A stretch of DNA of 64,000 bases, taken from contig CDRNVI010000084.1 of NCBI GenBank assembly GCA_977017575.1, positions 1 to 64,000 of the forward strand, read 5' to 3'. The translations under genes were made by a program, and so were the position numbers. Below, in pieces: positions 30,553 through 42,390 of the stretch. The DNA is from Paramoeba atlantica (Eukaryota; Discosea). The notes below the pieces were generated by a model. That model did not search any database and was not told the DNA's origin. It saw nothing but the letters and a program-made list of their open reading frames with translations. Position 1 is the first letter of the stretch. Each line of letters starts with the position of its first letter.

Positions 30553-30705
30553 ATGAAGTCATATATATTGTTTTTGTGTATAGCGACACTCCTTCTTTTA
30601 CCCTTTTCAAATTGCGCCCACCCACCAACCCCCAACCATTTCGCGGAGTTGGTGGACGGGATGCCCGTTCGTAAGTTTGAGGAGTTGTTGACTGGGTTTC
30701 TGTGA
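30553..30705 (+). CDS. Small ORF with signal-peptide-like start in A2 (unit 2)
   Basis: Same 50-codon frame as at 15163, with the same caveats. Confidence 0.2.
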   Translation: MKSYILFLCIATLLLLPFSNCAHPPTPNHFAELVDGMPVRKFEELLTGFL

Positions 30706-31110
30706 TTGTTTTTATTATATTGGCCAGGTACCTTGATAATTCGTCAGATAGATATAGTTTATTGGAAACTAAAAATAGTCGGGATGATTGGACTGAAACT
30801 TTCATTGAAGCGATATATTACTAGGAAAATTGGTTTTAACATGGTTTACTTTCATTATGATGCAGGGGAGAGAAGACGTTGATTTCTGGTTTGTAACGGG
30901 GCGATTAAGTCGGCTTTCAGCGGGTCTACTAGGTATCTCGGGACCCGGGACTTCGGAGGACTTGCGTCCGTGATAGAACCCTTCGGAAGCATGTGAACTA
31001 CTCCTCGAGAGAAATCTTTTCGACACCATGTGGGGTTTTCGCCTTCGCCCATTTCGCGTAGCACCTCGCGCTCTGTGGTCAGGTACGGATAAGGTAGCGT
31101 CTGTTGAGAT

Positions 31111-31197
31111 CTTTAACGATAAAGATACAGTTTCTGTACCTTGTTTTTTTTTTTTTTTTTTTACACCTCTAACAATTTTCATGACACATGTAGTGTG
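31111..31197 (+). ncRNA. Spliced-leader-like motif (unit 2)
   Basis: Same sequence as in unit 1 apart from the T-run, which here follows CTTG directly. Confidence 0.35.
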
Positions 31198-31282
31198 TTT
31201 TATCCTTCTTTTTCATCTTTGAGCGTTTTTATTTGCGCCATAACTTATTTATCAGCTCCTTAGAGCTCTCTGTTTCCTTAGT

Positions 31283-31577
31283 CCACCGTTTGACTTCACC
31301 CTTGCGTTTCCAGGGACTTCCTCCTTCCAAATATGCCGCCAAAGGAGATTCTGCACCAACCGCGAAGAAACACAGCCGAGCAGAACAGGAGTTTCGGCGC
31401 TCGAGGCCATAAATCTTCACACATTGATGACAACGAAATCTCACTTGACTCGAAGCTCTGAGGGGGCACTTGTCGCAACGCAACGCACTTGCAGTCCATC
31501 GTTTCACTTCACCCTTGCGTTTCCAGGGACTTCCTCCTTCCAAATATGCCGCCAAAGGAGATTTTGCACCAACCGCG
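31283..31577 (+). repeat. 213-bp repeats, left block, unit 3
   Basis: About 1.4 copies, as in unit 2. Confidence 0.85.
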
Positions 31578-31603
31578 TTTTTTTTTTTAAGTTTTTAAAC
31601 CTG

Positions 31604-33664
31604 ATGTCTGCCGGGGGCACGCGCCCCATCATTCGAAAGAGGAGAAAGACTCCCGGAAAGCTACGGGAAACGTGCCATGAGGACTTGTCTGCGCGAAGAG
31701 TTTTGGTTTCTTATCCGCAGGTTGTGATTTCTGGCCTCGAGCGCCCAAACCTCCTTTCAGCTCGGCTGGGTTTCGTCAACTTCCGGATGAGCAATCTTCG
31801 CGCTCACGGAAAGCTACGGGAAACGTGCCATGAGGACTTGTCTGCGCGAAGCGTGTTGGTTTCTTATCCGCAGGTTGTGATTTCTGGCCTCGAGCGCCTA
31901 AACCTCCTTTCAGCTCGGCTTGGTTTCGTCAACTTCCGGATGAGTAATCTTCGCGCTCACGGAAAGCTACGGGAAACGTGCCATGGGGACTTGTCTGCGC
32001 GAAGCGTGTTGGTTTCTTATCCGCAGGTTGTGATTTCTGGTCTCGAGCGCCTAAACCTCCTTTCAGCTCGGCTGGGTTTCGTCAACTTCCGGATGAGTAA
32101 TCTTCGCGCTCACGGAAATCTGCGGGAAACGTGCCATGAGGACTTGTCTGCGCGAAGCGTGTTGGTGTCTTATCCGCAGGTTGTGATTTCTGGCCTCGAG
32201 CGCCTAAACCTCCTTTCAGCTCGGCTTGGTTTCGTCAACTTCCGGATGAGTAATCTTCGCGCTCACGGAAATCTACGGGAGACGTGCCATGAGGACTTGT
32301 CTGCGCGAAGCGTGTTGGTGTCTTATCCGCAGGTTGTGATTTCTGGCCTCGAGCGCCCAAACCTCCTTTCAGCTCGGCTTGGTTTCGTCAACTTCCGGAT
32401 GAGTAATCTTCGCGCTCACGGAAAGCTAAGAGAAACGTGCCATGAGGACTTGTCTGCGCGAAGCGTGTTGGTGTCTTATCCGCAGGTTGTGATTTCTGGC
32501 CTCGAGCGCCCAAACCTCCTTTCAGCTCGGCTTGGTTTCGTCAACTTCCGGATGAGTAATCTTCGCGCTCACGGAAAGCTACGGGAAACGTGCCATGAGG
32601 ACTTGTCTGCGCGAAGCGTGTTGGTGTCTTATCCGCAGGTTGTGATTTCTGGCCTCGAGCGCCCAAACCTCCTTTCAGCTCGGCTGGGTTTCGTCAACTT
32701 CCGGATGAGTAATCTTCGCGCTCACGGAAAGCTAAGAGAAACGTGCCATGAGGACTTGTCTGCGCGAAGCGTGTTGGTGTCTTATCCGCAGGTTGTGATT
32801 TCTGGCCTCGAGCGCCCAAACCTCCTTTCAGCTCGGCTGGGTTTCGTCAACTTCCGGATGAGTAATCTTCGCGCTCACGGAAAGCTACGGGAAACGTGCC
32901 ATGAGGACTTGTCTGCGCGAAGCGTGTTGGTGTCTTATCCGCAGGTTGTGATTTCTGGCCTCGAGCGCCCAAACCTCCTTTCAGCTCGGCTGGGTTTCGT
33001 CAACTTCCGGATGAGTAATCTTCGCGCTCACGGAAAGCTAAGAGAAACGTGCCATGAGGACTTGTCTGCGCGAAGCGTGTTGGTGTCTTATCCGCAGGTT
33101 GTGATTTCTGGCCTCGAGCGCCCAAACCTCCTTTCAGCTCGGCTGGGTTTCGTCAACTTCCGGATGAGTAATCTTCGCGCTCACGGAAAGCTACGGGAAA
33201 CGTGCCATGAGGACTTGTCTGCGCGAAGCGTGTTGGTGTCTTATCCGCAGGTTGTGATTTCTGGCCTCGAGCGCCCAAACCTCCTTTCAGCTCGGTTTGG
33301 TTTCGTCAACTTCCGGATGAGTAATCTTCGCCCTCACGGAAAGCTACGGGAGACGTGCCATGAGGACTTGTCTGCGCGAAGCGTGTTGGTGTCTTATCCG
33401 CAGGTTGTGATTTCTGGCCTCGAGCGCCCAAACCTCCTTTCAGCTCGGCTTGGTTTCGTCAACTTCCGGATGAGTAATCTTCGCGCTCACGGAAAGCTAC
33501 GGGAAACGTGCCATGAGGACTTGTCTGCGCGAAGCGTGTTGGTGTCTTATCCGCAGGTTGTGATTTCTGGCCTCGAGCGCCCAAACCTCCCTTCAGCTCG
33601 GCTGGGTTTCGTCAACTTCCGGATGAGTAATCTTCGCGCTCACGGAAAGCTAAGAGAAACGTGA
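31604..33664 (+). CDS. 51-residue-repeat protein, 13 repeats (unit 3)
   Basis: 686 residues in one frame. The leader carries Thr as in unit 2. The first repeat has a distinct ARRVLV variant. The first five repeats line up with the first five of unit 2, so copy number grew in the later part. Confidence 0.4.
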   Translation: MSAGGTRPIIRKRRKTPGKLRETCHEDLSARRVLVSYPQVVISGLERPNLLSARLGFVNFRMSNLRAHGKLRETCHEDLSARSVLVSYPQVVISGLERLNLLSARLGFVNFRMSNLRAHGKLRETCHGDLSARSVLVSYPQVVISGLERLNLLSARLGFVNFRMSNLRAHGNLRETCHEDLSARSVLVSYPQVVISGLERLNLLSARLGFVNFRMSNLRAHGNLRETCHEDLSARSVLVSYPQVVISGLERPNLLSARLGFVNFRMSNLRAHGKLRETCHEDLSARSVLVSYPQVVISGLERPNLLSARLGFVNFRMSNLRAHGKLRETCHEDLSARSVLVSYPQVVISGLERPNLLSARLGFVNFRMSNLRAHGKLRETCHEDLSARSVLVSYPQVVISGLERPNLLSARLGFVNFRMSNLRAHGKLRETCHEDLSARSVLVSYPQVVISGLERPNLLSARLGFVNFRMSNLRAHGKLRETCHEDLSARSVLVSYPQVVISGLERPNLLSARLGFVNFRMSNLRAHGKLRETCHEDLSARSVLVSYPQVVISGLERPNLLSARFGFVNFRMSNLRPHGKLRETCHEDLSARSVLVSYPQVVISGLERPNLLSARLGFVNFRMSNLRAHGKLRETCHEDLSARSVLVSYPQVVISGLERPNLPSARLGFVNFRMSNLRAHGKLRET
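31654..33642 (+). repeat. 153-bp tandem array, 13 copies (unit 3)
   Basis: Thirteen exact 153-bp periods between 31654 and the partial copy at 33643. In the second half, repeats with CTACGG and CTAAGA often alternate, which suggests 306-bp higher-order duplication. Confidence 0.95.
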
Positions 33665-33796
33665 GGACTAGTCTGCGTCCTCCCGCAAGTTGTGATGTAA
33701 AGTCGATAAGAAGTTGATGTGCGAGATGAACTTGTCGAGTCACGTAAAAAAAAGACTTTGTATTAAGTTCGGTTCTCATTTCGTCGCAATATACAT

Positions 33797-36700
33797 ATGG
33801 TATATAAAAAAAAAAAAGTGTTGCAGGAAGGGATGGTGCATCTACAATCCGCGAAGAAAGACAGCCGAGCAGAACAGGAGTTTCGGCGCTCGAGGCCACA
33901 AACGCCCAGCTCTGAACGTTGCTTCTTAGATTGTATCTCAACACCTCGGAACGCAAACAGTACTTTCTCAGACTCTAACTCAACGTCCGATCCACCTCGC
34001 GAGCCTCCAAGCCCTCCTCAATTTCCGCTCGAGAAATCAGACGACGAAAGATTGGTTGTCTTATCAGAGGAAATCGGAACATCAGAAAATCAAGAAACAA
34101 AATCCGACACCCCCGAGGTGAATGCATTACCCCGGCCATTCGCGCCCAACGTCGACGCCCGAGAAGCTGTGAGATTCGTTGAGCAAAGCTCACTCGTCGT
34201 GCGACCCGCCGACACTTCAGAAAACAAGGATGCAGACAGCATAATTTTCGTCGAGCATGCAGCATCTCATGACTTTTGCGAAGACTTGCTAAACAATATC
34301 AATTCGGATTCACATTTCCCTATACAAGAAGAGCAAATCTGGAAGCTTTCGTCACATTTAAAGAAAGGATCCCTGTGCACGATTGCCTGGACGTTTAGCA
34401 ATCAAAACAATATGAACATTTCGATGGGGAAAATCACGAGCGTGTACCGACGCAAAGGAACAGGAAGGCTCAACATGCAGTATAAAGGAATTACGGGACA
34501 CAAGCTAGGAGAAGATTTTTCAGGGGCATTACCACCACACGAAAGTGTCCGAATCTATAAGATAGTTTGGCATGCATCCGCTCCAACCTCGAACAAGATG
34601 GAAACGCACAATGAGCACGGCCAGGTGAAGCAAATCACAGAATCAGAAACCCCCATCCCAGCCGCACAGCCCATCTCTGATTGGACTCCTGATGATTTAG
34701 ATCGCTCGCCGATACCGACCTCGCGAATAATCCAGGCGGAGCTAATTCCAGCAGCAATAGCCACATATCGGGAACTTATGAGTGACTATGCGCGCAGCAC
34801 GTATACTCAAAGACACAAAATTTGGCACGACGTTTTGTCCGCTATGAAGAGCTCTCTTGCTTCAATCAGACAGGCTTCCAATCGCAGAAGACGCCGTCGA
34901 CCCTTTCCAAGTGATGAAAATAACAATAGTGCAAACAATGGGGAAAATAAAACAGAGGACAGTGCAACCCTGTTGGCCTCCGATACGCGCGCGATCAAAA
35001 AAGCTACGAGGCTTGCCCTGGAAGGCTGCTCACGCAGGGCAGCGAAAGTGATGGATCAAACTTATACGCCAAACCCTTTATCGGATCAAGAGACACTTCA
35101 AAAGCTCAATGACCTTCATCCGCAAAACCCGTATCATATAAACCTCCCTGAGGACGCACCGCTGCTGACAGCGCTAGGGCCTGATGAATTAAAAGCGGCG
35201 AGCCAGAAATTGGCTAAGGGTGCTAGCCCGGGGCCCACAGGAACAACCGACGGATTGGTAAGGCTGTTGATCGACGACCCGGTGTGTAGCATGAGCTTAT
35301 GCCATATGATGATGGATCTCATTAACGGATTCCTCCCTAAAGAAGTGATGCGTCGTCTCACCCGCGCCAGGCTGGTCGCGCTCCACAAACCGAATGGTGG
35401 AATAAGACCTGTCGCCATTGGGGAAGTGTTGATGAAATTAGCGGGATGCATTCTCGTACAAAGATACGAGAACATTCTAGAGCCACTGTTCGCGCCATTA
35501 CAGCATGGAGTACTATCGAAGGCAGGGTGCGAACGGGTAGTACACACCCTAAATGATCTGTATCTTGCTGGCTCAAACATTGTATCCATTGACGTCAAAA
35601 ACGCATTCAATTCCCCTTCGCGCACGAAGATAGCCAAAGCAGTTTTTGGGTTGGCCACTTTAAAACCTTTTCATCGCTTCTTCTATGCAGAGTACTCGGA
35701 GGCGTCGGAGCTGTGTTATTACGGATCGTGGGGTCGACTCACCGGGGTTCTTTCGAGCACAAACGGTGTACGTCAAGGTTCCACTCTCTCAACAGTATAC
35801 TTTTGCGCCTTTTTACAACCAATTATTGAAACTTTGGCTGCAGAATTCCCTGACATCACGATTGCTGCATACGTTGATGATATTAACCTCGCTTCCCACG
35901 ACACGCAACTCTTAAGCAAAGCTTTTGTACGCCTAAAAGAACTGCTGGCAGCGGAAGATCTCCTTGTATCAACTGAGAAGTGCGTCTGGTTCAGCGGGGT
36001 AAACAAGGAGCCTTTACCTGATGACATCAGGGATGCAGGGGTGAGAAATGAAGAAGATGCACTGAAAACACTCGGAGCTTTTATAGGAGATGATGATAAA
36101 GTTAGTGAGAAACTTTTAAGTACATTCAAAAAGCACGATGCAATTTTCAGGAGACTCAAGCTCATGGGAGCAAACAACGTGTCAACCCAATTGCTGTCAA
36201 AATGTGTAAACGTACGGCAAACTTATCACATGCGTGTACATAACCCAACTGCGACTGAGGCATTAACGTTCAATTTTGACAATGCCATTGCGGAAGTTCT
36301 CACTTCGTGGTTTGGAAAGCTATCCGACGACCAGATTTCGCTACTTAGACTACCTGTAAAGAAAGGAGGCCTGGGTCTGACTGCGTGTCTACCTACCCGC
36401 AAAGCGGCATATGAATCTTCGAAATTCACAGTTCTTGAACGCCCAAAAACCAATTCAGTTCGGACTGGGGAATTCCAAGAAGCGAATGCCAACATGCATA
36501 AGGACGTACCAGTAGACGAATCAACGCAGGCGGCAGAGATACACGCGAAAACTTGGGTGCAACTCACGGAGTCGGAATCTCACATGGCATCTATATTGCA
36601 AGCAACGACGCATAAAGGAAACTACGCATGGATCATGTCAAGCGCACGGTTTGTGCCATCTCATCTATTCACTCTGGCACTTTTACCTAGGCTAGGTCTA

Positions 36701-37378
36701 ACTCATCCGGAACTTCCACCCCGAATGTTATGCCCAGGATGCAAAGTTCTACTAACATCCGGTTCCATTCTGACGCACATAGCAGGCTGCACAAAATGCT
36801 CAGGGCTCAACGCAACCGTGAAACATAGCACGCTAGTGAATTTCCTCTATGAGTTAAGCTTGAAAGCTGGCATTCCTTGTGAGAAGGAACCGCGTCTATA
36901 TTCAACGTATCGGTGCACGCAATGCAATGAAGTAGTCGGGCCGGAATACAGGCAGACACATAGTAAAGTGTGCGGAGGGAAATCTTTTCGCCGCTCTGGA
37001 CCAGATCTCGTAATTTACTGGAATGATGGAGAAATATATTACGATTTCACCGTGGTACATGAATTAGCGCCTTCAAATTTGGTAACGAAATGCAATAAGC
37101 TATTCCGGGACGCCATCAAACGAAAACACGATACTTATGTCGCAACAAATAAAATCGCGAAAGAAAAATTCAGATGTATTCCCATCCTCTCTGGTGGATC
37201 CCTCCATTTCAATACGAAGTCGCTGTTAATGGCCCTCGCAGATGCGGGCAGCGTACCTCGACAGCAGCTTCAGCTTGAGCTACAACTTTTGCTACAGGAG
37301 CAAAATGGTGCCATACTATATTCACAACTTCGGAATTACCTTGAGAAGGACAAGGGGGCGCTCCAGTTCGCTATATAA
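33797..37378 (+). CDS. CRE-type retrotransposon protein, alternative N-terminus (unit 3)
   Basis: 1193 residues. The right 213-bp block is reduced to ~49 bp, so the first in-frame ATG lies in the linker and the N-terminus (MVYKKKKVLQEGMVHLQS) is linker plus gag-scrap sequence instead of repeat sequence. From AEQEFRRSRP onward it matches the other copies, with all catalytic residues present and no interruption. This suggests the N-terminal ~50 residues are dispensable or not translated. The A-run ends at 37477. Confidence 0.8.
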   Translation: MVYKKKKVLQEGMVHLQSAKKDSRAEQEFRRSRPQTPSSERCFLDCISTPRNANSTFSDSNSTSDPPREPPSPPQFPLEKSDDERLVVLSEEIGTSENQETKSDTPEVNALPRPFAPNVDAREAVRFVEQSSLVVRPADTSENKDADSIIFVEHAASHDFCEDLLNNINSDSHFPIQEEQIWKLSSHLKKGSLCTIAWTFSNQNNMNISMGKITSVYRRKGTGRLNMQYKGITGHKLGEDFSGALPPHESVRIYKIVWHASAPTSNKMETHNEHGQVKQITESETPIPAAQPISDWTPDDLDRSPIPTSRIIQAELIPAAIATYRELMSDYARSTYTQRHKIWHDVLSAMKSSLASIRQASNRRRRRRPFPSDENNNSANNGENKTEDSATLLASDTRAIKKATRLALEGCSRRAAKVMDQTYTPNPLSDQETLQKLNDLHPQNPYHINLPEDAPLLTALGPDELKAASQKLAKGASPGPTGTTDGLVRLLIDDPVCSMSLCHMMMDLINGFLPKEVMRRLTRARLVALHKPNGGIRPVAIGEVLMKLAGCILVQRYENILEPLFAPLQHGVLSKAGCERVVHTLNDLYLAGSNIVSIDVKNAFNSPSRTKIAKAVFGLATLKPFHRFFYAEYSEASELCYYGSWGRLTGVLSSTNGVRQGSTLSTVYFCAFLQPIIETLAAEFPDITIAAYVDDINLASHDTQLLSKAFVRLKELLAAEDLLVSTEKCVWFSGVNKEPLPDDIRDAGVRNEEDALKTLGAFIGDDDKVSEKLLSTFKKHDAIFRRLKLMGANNVSTQLLSKCVNVRQTYHMRVHNPTATEALTFNFDNAIAEVLTSWFGKLSDDQISLLRLPVKKGGLGLTACLPTRKAAYESSKFTVLERPKTNSVRTGEFQEANANMHKDVPVDESTQAAEIHAKTWVQLTESESHMASILQATTHKGNYAWIMSSARFVPSHLFTLALLPRLGLTHPELPPRMLCPGCKVLLTSGSILTHIAGCTKCSGLNATVKHSTLVNFLYELSLKAGIPCEKEPRLYSTYRCTQCNEVVGPEYRQTHSKVCGGKSFRRSGPDLVIYWNDGEIYYDFTVVHELAPSNLVTKCNKLFRDAIKRKHDTYVATNKIAKEKFRCIPILSGGSLHFNTKSLLMALADAGSVPRQQLQLELQLLLQEQNGAILYSQLRNYLEKDKGALQFAI
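33850..33898 (+). repeat. 213-bp repeat remnant, right block, unit 3
   Basis: Only about 49 bp of one repeat remain between the gag scrap and the CRE-specific sequence. Confidence 0.8.
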
Positions 37379-37599
37379 AGAGTTTCTAAAGAGGGGCAGA
37401 GCTTCTAAAGCCTGCAGTCAGGATAGATTTTTCAGAACTTGAGATAGTAATTGGCGCATTTACATAACAAAAAAAAAGATATTTTATGTATAAAATGGTT
37501 TTCTATAGACGCAAATTAAGAAAATTTCATGTTGGAGTTTCTTGAACACACAACATTCTATAAATTGAATTTAAGAAACTACGACTATTCCGCCATCCT

Positions 37600-38397
37600 A
37601 TGCCGGACGGTCAGCCCTCCGTTTCTGACGTCATGCGTCAATTGACGCTGTTAACTACCAAATTCGAATCAAATTCAAGTCAATTGCAAGTGTTGCAGGA
37701 AGGGATGGTGCATCTACAATCCGAACTGAGACGGCTAGATCGTATGGAAGGAGATCTAAACAGGTTGAGCACGCAAAACAAGGAGGCGCTCCAAATGGTA
37801 GCACGATCCTCGGACTCTCCGACGTACGATATTTCGGTGCACGATCTGCCGCAAGAACACGTGTTACAGCCCGAGCACTGGAAACCTGAGCATTACTGCT
37901 CGGACAATCTCCGACGACAGCTCATCCAGCGCGTAGAGCACGAGGTGAGAAAACTATTTGGGAACTCTGCGGATCCTACGGCCGTGCCGGGAGATGCTAT
38001 AGGTCTGAAGGACGCTCTAGACACGATTCAAAGTCACCTTGAATGCTGCGATGAACTGGTTAAACGGGGCCAGGAGGTGTCGATGAAATCGATTTCCCCT
38101 GCCATAGAAAACGTAATCTTCTTGCGCTACAAACACAAGTGGGGCCGTCGTGTTGCGCTGCAATGGAAAGACGCACTCAAGTGTGCGCCAATCGGATCTA
38201 AGTATGACACGGCGCACAACACCGCAATGGAATTTTACAAAAACTGCTCGATTGCTCAAGGCGCGGTTGCTGTCTCGCAAGCAAAAAACGGCGGAGGGCG
38301 CGGGTTCGCTGCCAGTGGGCGCGGGAGAATCCGCGGGCGTGGAGGTCGAGGAGGTCGTGGCTACGCAGCTGCGACGGCTGCTCCCTCGTCCCAATGA
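37600..38397 (+). CDS. Element A gag-like protein (unit 3)
   Basis: 265 residues, same as units 1 and 2. The RT-frame ATG overlaps the gag terminator, and the recombinase lies downstream in the same frame as gag. Confidence 0.6.
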   Translation: MPDGQPSVSDVMRQLTLLTTKFESNSSQLQVLQEGMVHLQSELRRLDRMEGDLNRLSTQNKEALQMVARSSDSPTYDISVHDLPQEHVLQPEHWKPEHYCSDNLRRQLIQRVEHEVRKLFGNSADPTAVPGDAIGLKDALDTIQSHLECCDELVKRGQEVSMKSISPAIENVIFLRYKHKWGRRVALQWKDALKCAPIGSKYDTAHNTAMEFYKNCSIAQGAVAVSQAKNGGGRGFAASGRGRIRGRGGRGGRGYAAATAAPSSQ

Positions 38398-38499
38398 CGG
38401 GACCTCGGGGCCGGACGACCCCTGACACGGTACGGCTGCTCGGGAGGCCGCACCGTAGAGACGATAACCACGGAATTCCCTGGTCCCGGCCAGGTCCCG

Positions 38500-40765
38500 A
38501 TCAGAGAAAATTATTTAGGTCACAATATAAGGTTAAAAAACATAAATTATCTCGAGCTTCCAGAAGATGTGCTAGAGAGCTGTGTGCGACGAGCGGAAGA
38601 AATTTTCCGCGAAAAGTTTTCTCCAGGAACGCAGGAAATTATGAAGAGACTATGGCGAAGATTCGCAAGTTTCGGGGAACAGGTTCACTCCCAAGGATAC
38701 GCGCTCGACGAAGAGAGGATGCTTTCCGCCTTTGCGCTCCATCTTTACGATCAAGAGGGCGTGAAAGGCCAAACAGTGGTGCAATATTTGTGCCACCTCG
38801 CGAACGAGTACTCCCTCTCGGGTGTGAAACTAGATGTAGCTCGGATGGATGCCTTAAAAATGGCCATGATGCGAAGGGCTTCTCCTGCTATAAAAGCGAA
38901 CCCTATGTCTCGAGAGCAGGTAGTTCACTTTTTGAAGCAACCGCAACTGGCAGATATAGAAAAAACATTCATAATGGTGTACTGGCTCAGCGGCCAGAGG
39001 CCAGGCGAACTGCTAACTCTCAATGTGGACGAAGTGTCGATCACTTCCGAGGACAACGACGAGACGCACTATCTGGATGTTAAACGCTATCTGGATGTTA
39101 AACCCGGCCAAGAATGTCACAAATCAGGAAAGGAGTACGCCCCGCTGCATACGAATGGTGATTCCTCAGGCCTGGAAGAAAACAATTCAAACCACTCTAT
39201 GGACTTATCGGAGGATAGGTCGCGAAAAATGGTTCGGGGAAGTGGACTTGAGAAAACTAAATCTGGCATTGAAAAAACTGCCGGCCGTTTTGAACCATCC
39301 TCGACTGAAGGAGAGGTTCAGTTTGTATTCGATTCGCAGAGGAGCGCTTCAACACCTTGCAGCGTTGGACGCGACAGCGCCGGATATTCAATGCTCAACT
39401 CGACATGTATCGGAAAACTCCCTTCGCGCTTACCTGGGATCCTACATGGATCCGAAAGCGGTGAAAGGTTTAGAGGTATCGAGACTACTAGGTGTACAGG
39501 CACCTCTGTATACGGAATTTCCCATGAGAGAACGAGGAACGTCTACCCGGAAAGATACCTTGACTCCACCCCCTACGAGGACACCAATCGAAATAGATTT
39601 GCCCCTCTGGGGGAGCGAGAATCCGACCCCGGTTGCCGTGAGCGAGCGATCGTCAAAGAGGACTCCTTGCGAAACGATGGCTTGCGAAACCCCGCGCTGG
39701 GAACCCTCGGGCAGGTTCGAAACACCCTGTTTTCAGAATGTGGCGAGAATACTCCCTTTGTCAACCCCACCACTGCCCGGAGTTTCCTCGACCCTCGCCG
39801 TTTTAGCGCCGGAGAGCGACATACCAGAATCGTGGTCGATCGAAAAGTCCGGCGCTCCCCCTCTCGCCGCCCTGGAATTTCCTCCCGTGCCTCGGTTTTC
39901 CGAGCGACCTCGCCTACAGGATCCAATCCCCGAGTTTCCATTACAGGACAGCCTGTTTCGTACCCCCGCTCTGGTGCCAGAACCTCCCACCATCATTTCC
40001 CTGTCGCCCCCTCGGCAACAAAGTTTCCAAAGTCAACCAACGTTCTTCCCCTCCTGGCTTGCCCAGCCGGAGAGAATGCAACAGCCGGAGATTGTCAACC
40101 CGGAGAACGTGTTTTCCTCCCCAAGCCACGCTCAAGGCATGACACCTTCGACTTTGACGCAGTTTCCCCTAGTCTCTCAGACTATCATACCGGTTCAAGT
40201 GGTATCTTCCCTTTCTCCGCAAGCCCCGACGCCACACCAGAAAAAACCCAGTCCAGTGTTGGGTTCTCCCCCCCCTCGGCTTCTGGCCCCACATCAGGAA
40301 GCACCAAGTCTGATGGTGTGCTCCCCCACTTCCCAGGCTCTGACGCCACATCAGGAAACACCAAGTCCGGTAGTGTCTTTTCGCACACCCGGGGCTCTGA
40401 CGCCCCGTCAGGAAAGCTCAAGTCAAGCTCCTCCGTACATCACACCAGGTTTTGCCACTCCCGCAACTCCGTTCAACTTTTTGGCGTATCGGGACGCCGA
40501 TCATTGGACCCCGCCTCCTCAGCCAACGCCGCCCCCCAATCCGCCGCCCGTAATTCATTACGAACCGCCGATGCAGAAAAAACGGTATCGAGTTCCTCAA
40601 TACTTGTACAACCCGACAGGGACGGACTACGCGTCTCCCGTTCAATCGCGGGCGAGATTCAAGAAGGCAAAAAGAGACGAACGGGAAAGGGAACTGGCAC
40701 AAGCGGAGCACGACGACATGGTAGCACAAAGGGAGATGGAGTCCGATACGGAACGGGACATCTAG
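38500..40765 (+). pseudogene. Element A tyrosine recombinase with proline-rich tail, broken copy (unit 3)
   Basis: Recombinase core followed by the Pro/Thr-rich tail, as in unit 4, with about one break. Confidence 0.65.
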
Positions 40766-40766
40766 G

Positions 40767-41352
40767 TCCAAACAAAAACGAGGCGATCACAGATTGTGGA
40801 GCCTGCGTCGCCGCACCAATAGGTGTCGGCACCTCGCCGTGGAAAGTGTTATTTGATTTCGCGTCATATGGGTATGCGCGATCGGGAAAACTTTTCAGCG
40901 AGAGAAATAGCAAGAAACCGCCGCAATGGCCGTTAGACCCGATGCCTGCGACGCGGTTAGATGTAAAATTATTGAAAAACATAGCACGGGAAGAACACCT
41001 GGAAGCTCAGGCCGAGATTTTAAAATACTTAGAAAGTGAACATTTCAACAGTTTAGGCTGTGCAAAAGCTACACCGGTTTATCGAGGTGAGTCCAAATAT
41101 CTGTCCCCATTTTTAGACGACTTAGTGGAAAGTGGAATCTTGAAACCCCTACCGCGCCGAAAAGCAAAAATCTGGATGTCAGCATTCCTAGTCCCGAAGC
41201 AGCGCAAACGAACCTTAAGGGCAATTCTGAATGCAATACCTCTGAATGACTTGCAGGAGATGGTGCCAGGGCCGTTAGATCTTCCAGGATTGTCCAACAT
41301 TGAAGATATGATTAGGACTCATGCGTTTTTCTGTGAAACTGATGGAAAGTGA
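40767..41352 (+). pseudogene. Element A RT fragment (unit 3)
   Basis: The same incomplete RT as in the other units. Confidence 0.6.
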
Positions 41353-41659
41353 TGATTTCTGTGAAACTGATGAAAGATGTGAAACTGATGGAAAAATAGT
41401 CGGGATGATTGGACTGAAACTTTCATTGAAGCGATATATTACTAGGAAAATTGGTTTTAACATGGTTTACTTTCATTATGATGCAGGGGAGAGAGGACGT
41501 TGATTTCTAGAAGTATACGTTTAGAAATTTAGGATGATTGACATAATGGCCCTTCGGGGCACATAATATTTATATTATGATTTGTTTTTACAGATTGTGG
41601 CCCCGAAAGGGGCACCCGTTGTTAGATGTAATGAGATTTATTATTTAGTAGTACTCGGG

Positions 41660-41812
41660 ATGAAGTCATATATATTGTTTTTGTGTATAGCGACACTCCT
41701 TCTTTTACCCTTTTCAAATTGCGCCCACCCACCAACCCCCAACCATTTCGCGGAGTTGGTGGACGGGATGCCCGTTCGTAAGTTTGAGGAGTTGTTGACT
41801 GGGTTTCTGTGA
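41660..41812 (+). CDS. Small ORF with signal-peptide-like start in A2 (unit 3)
   Basis: Same 50-codon frame as at 15163. Confidence 0.2.
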   Translation: MKSYILFLCIATLLLLPFSNCAHPPTPNHFAELVDGMPVRKFEELLTGFL

Positions 41813-42215
41813 TTGTTTTTATTATATTGGCCAGGTACCTTGATAATTCGTCAGATAGATATAGTTTATTGGAAACTAAAAATAGTCGGGATGATTGGAC
41901 TGAAACTTTCATTGAAGCGATATATTACTAGGAAAATTGGTTTTAACATGGTTTACTTTCATTATGATGCAGGGGAGAGAAGACGTTGATTTCTGGTTTG
42001 TAACGGGGCGATTAAGTCGGCTTTCAGCGGGTCTACTAGGTATCTCGGGACCCGGGACTTCGGAGGACTTGCGTCCATGATAGAACCCTTCGGAAGCATG
42101 TGAACTACTCCTCGAGAGAAATCTTTTCGACACCATGTGGGGTTTTCGCCTTCGCCCATTTCGCGTAGCACCTCGCGCTCTGTGGTCAGGTACGGATAAG
42201 GTAGCGTCTGTTGAG

Positions 42216-42301
42216 ATCTTTAACGATAAAGATACAGTTTCTGTACCTTGTTTTTTTTTTTTTTTTACACCTCTAACAATTTTCATGACACATGTAGTGT
42301 G
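42216..42301 (+). ncRNA. Spliced-leader-like motif (unit 3)
   Basis: Same motif, T-run, Sm-like site and hairpin as the other junctions. Confidence 0.35.
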
Positions 42302-42390
42302 TTTTATCCTTCTTTTTTTTTCATCTTTGAGCGTTTTTATTTGCGCCATAACTTATTTATCAGCTCCTTAGAGCTCTCTGTTTCCTTAGT

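Larger units (their letters stand above)
22058..30887 (+). mobile_element. VIPER-like element A, unit 2 (holds element B)
   Basis: Same layout as unit 1: intact gag, nested element B, broken recombinase, RT cut short, split repeat at 30286-30401 and 30772-30887. About one or two breaks beyond the missing RT. Confidence 0.7.
15808..31197 (+). repeat. Composite tandem unit 2
   Basis: 15,390 bp, same order as unit 1 with element B present, ten 153-bp repeats and a shorter right 213-bp block. Confidence 0.85.
37478..41994 (+). mobile_element. VIPER-like element A, unit 3 (no element B)
   Basis: Shows the arrangement without B: gag, recombinase, incomplete RT, then the split repeat (41393-41508 and 41879-41994). 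The recombinase region has about one break. Confidence 0.7.
31198..42301 (+). repeat. Composite tandem unit 3
   Basis: 11,104 bp. It lacks element B, has thirteen 153-bp repeats and only about 49 bp of the right 213-bp block. Confidence 0.85.
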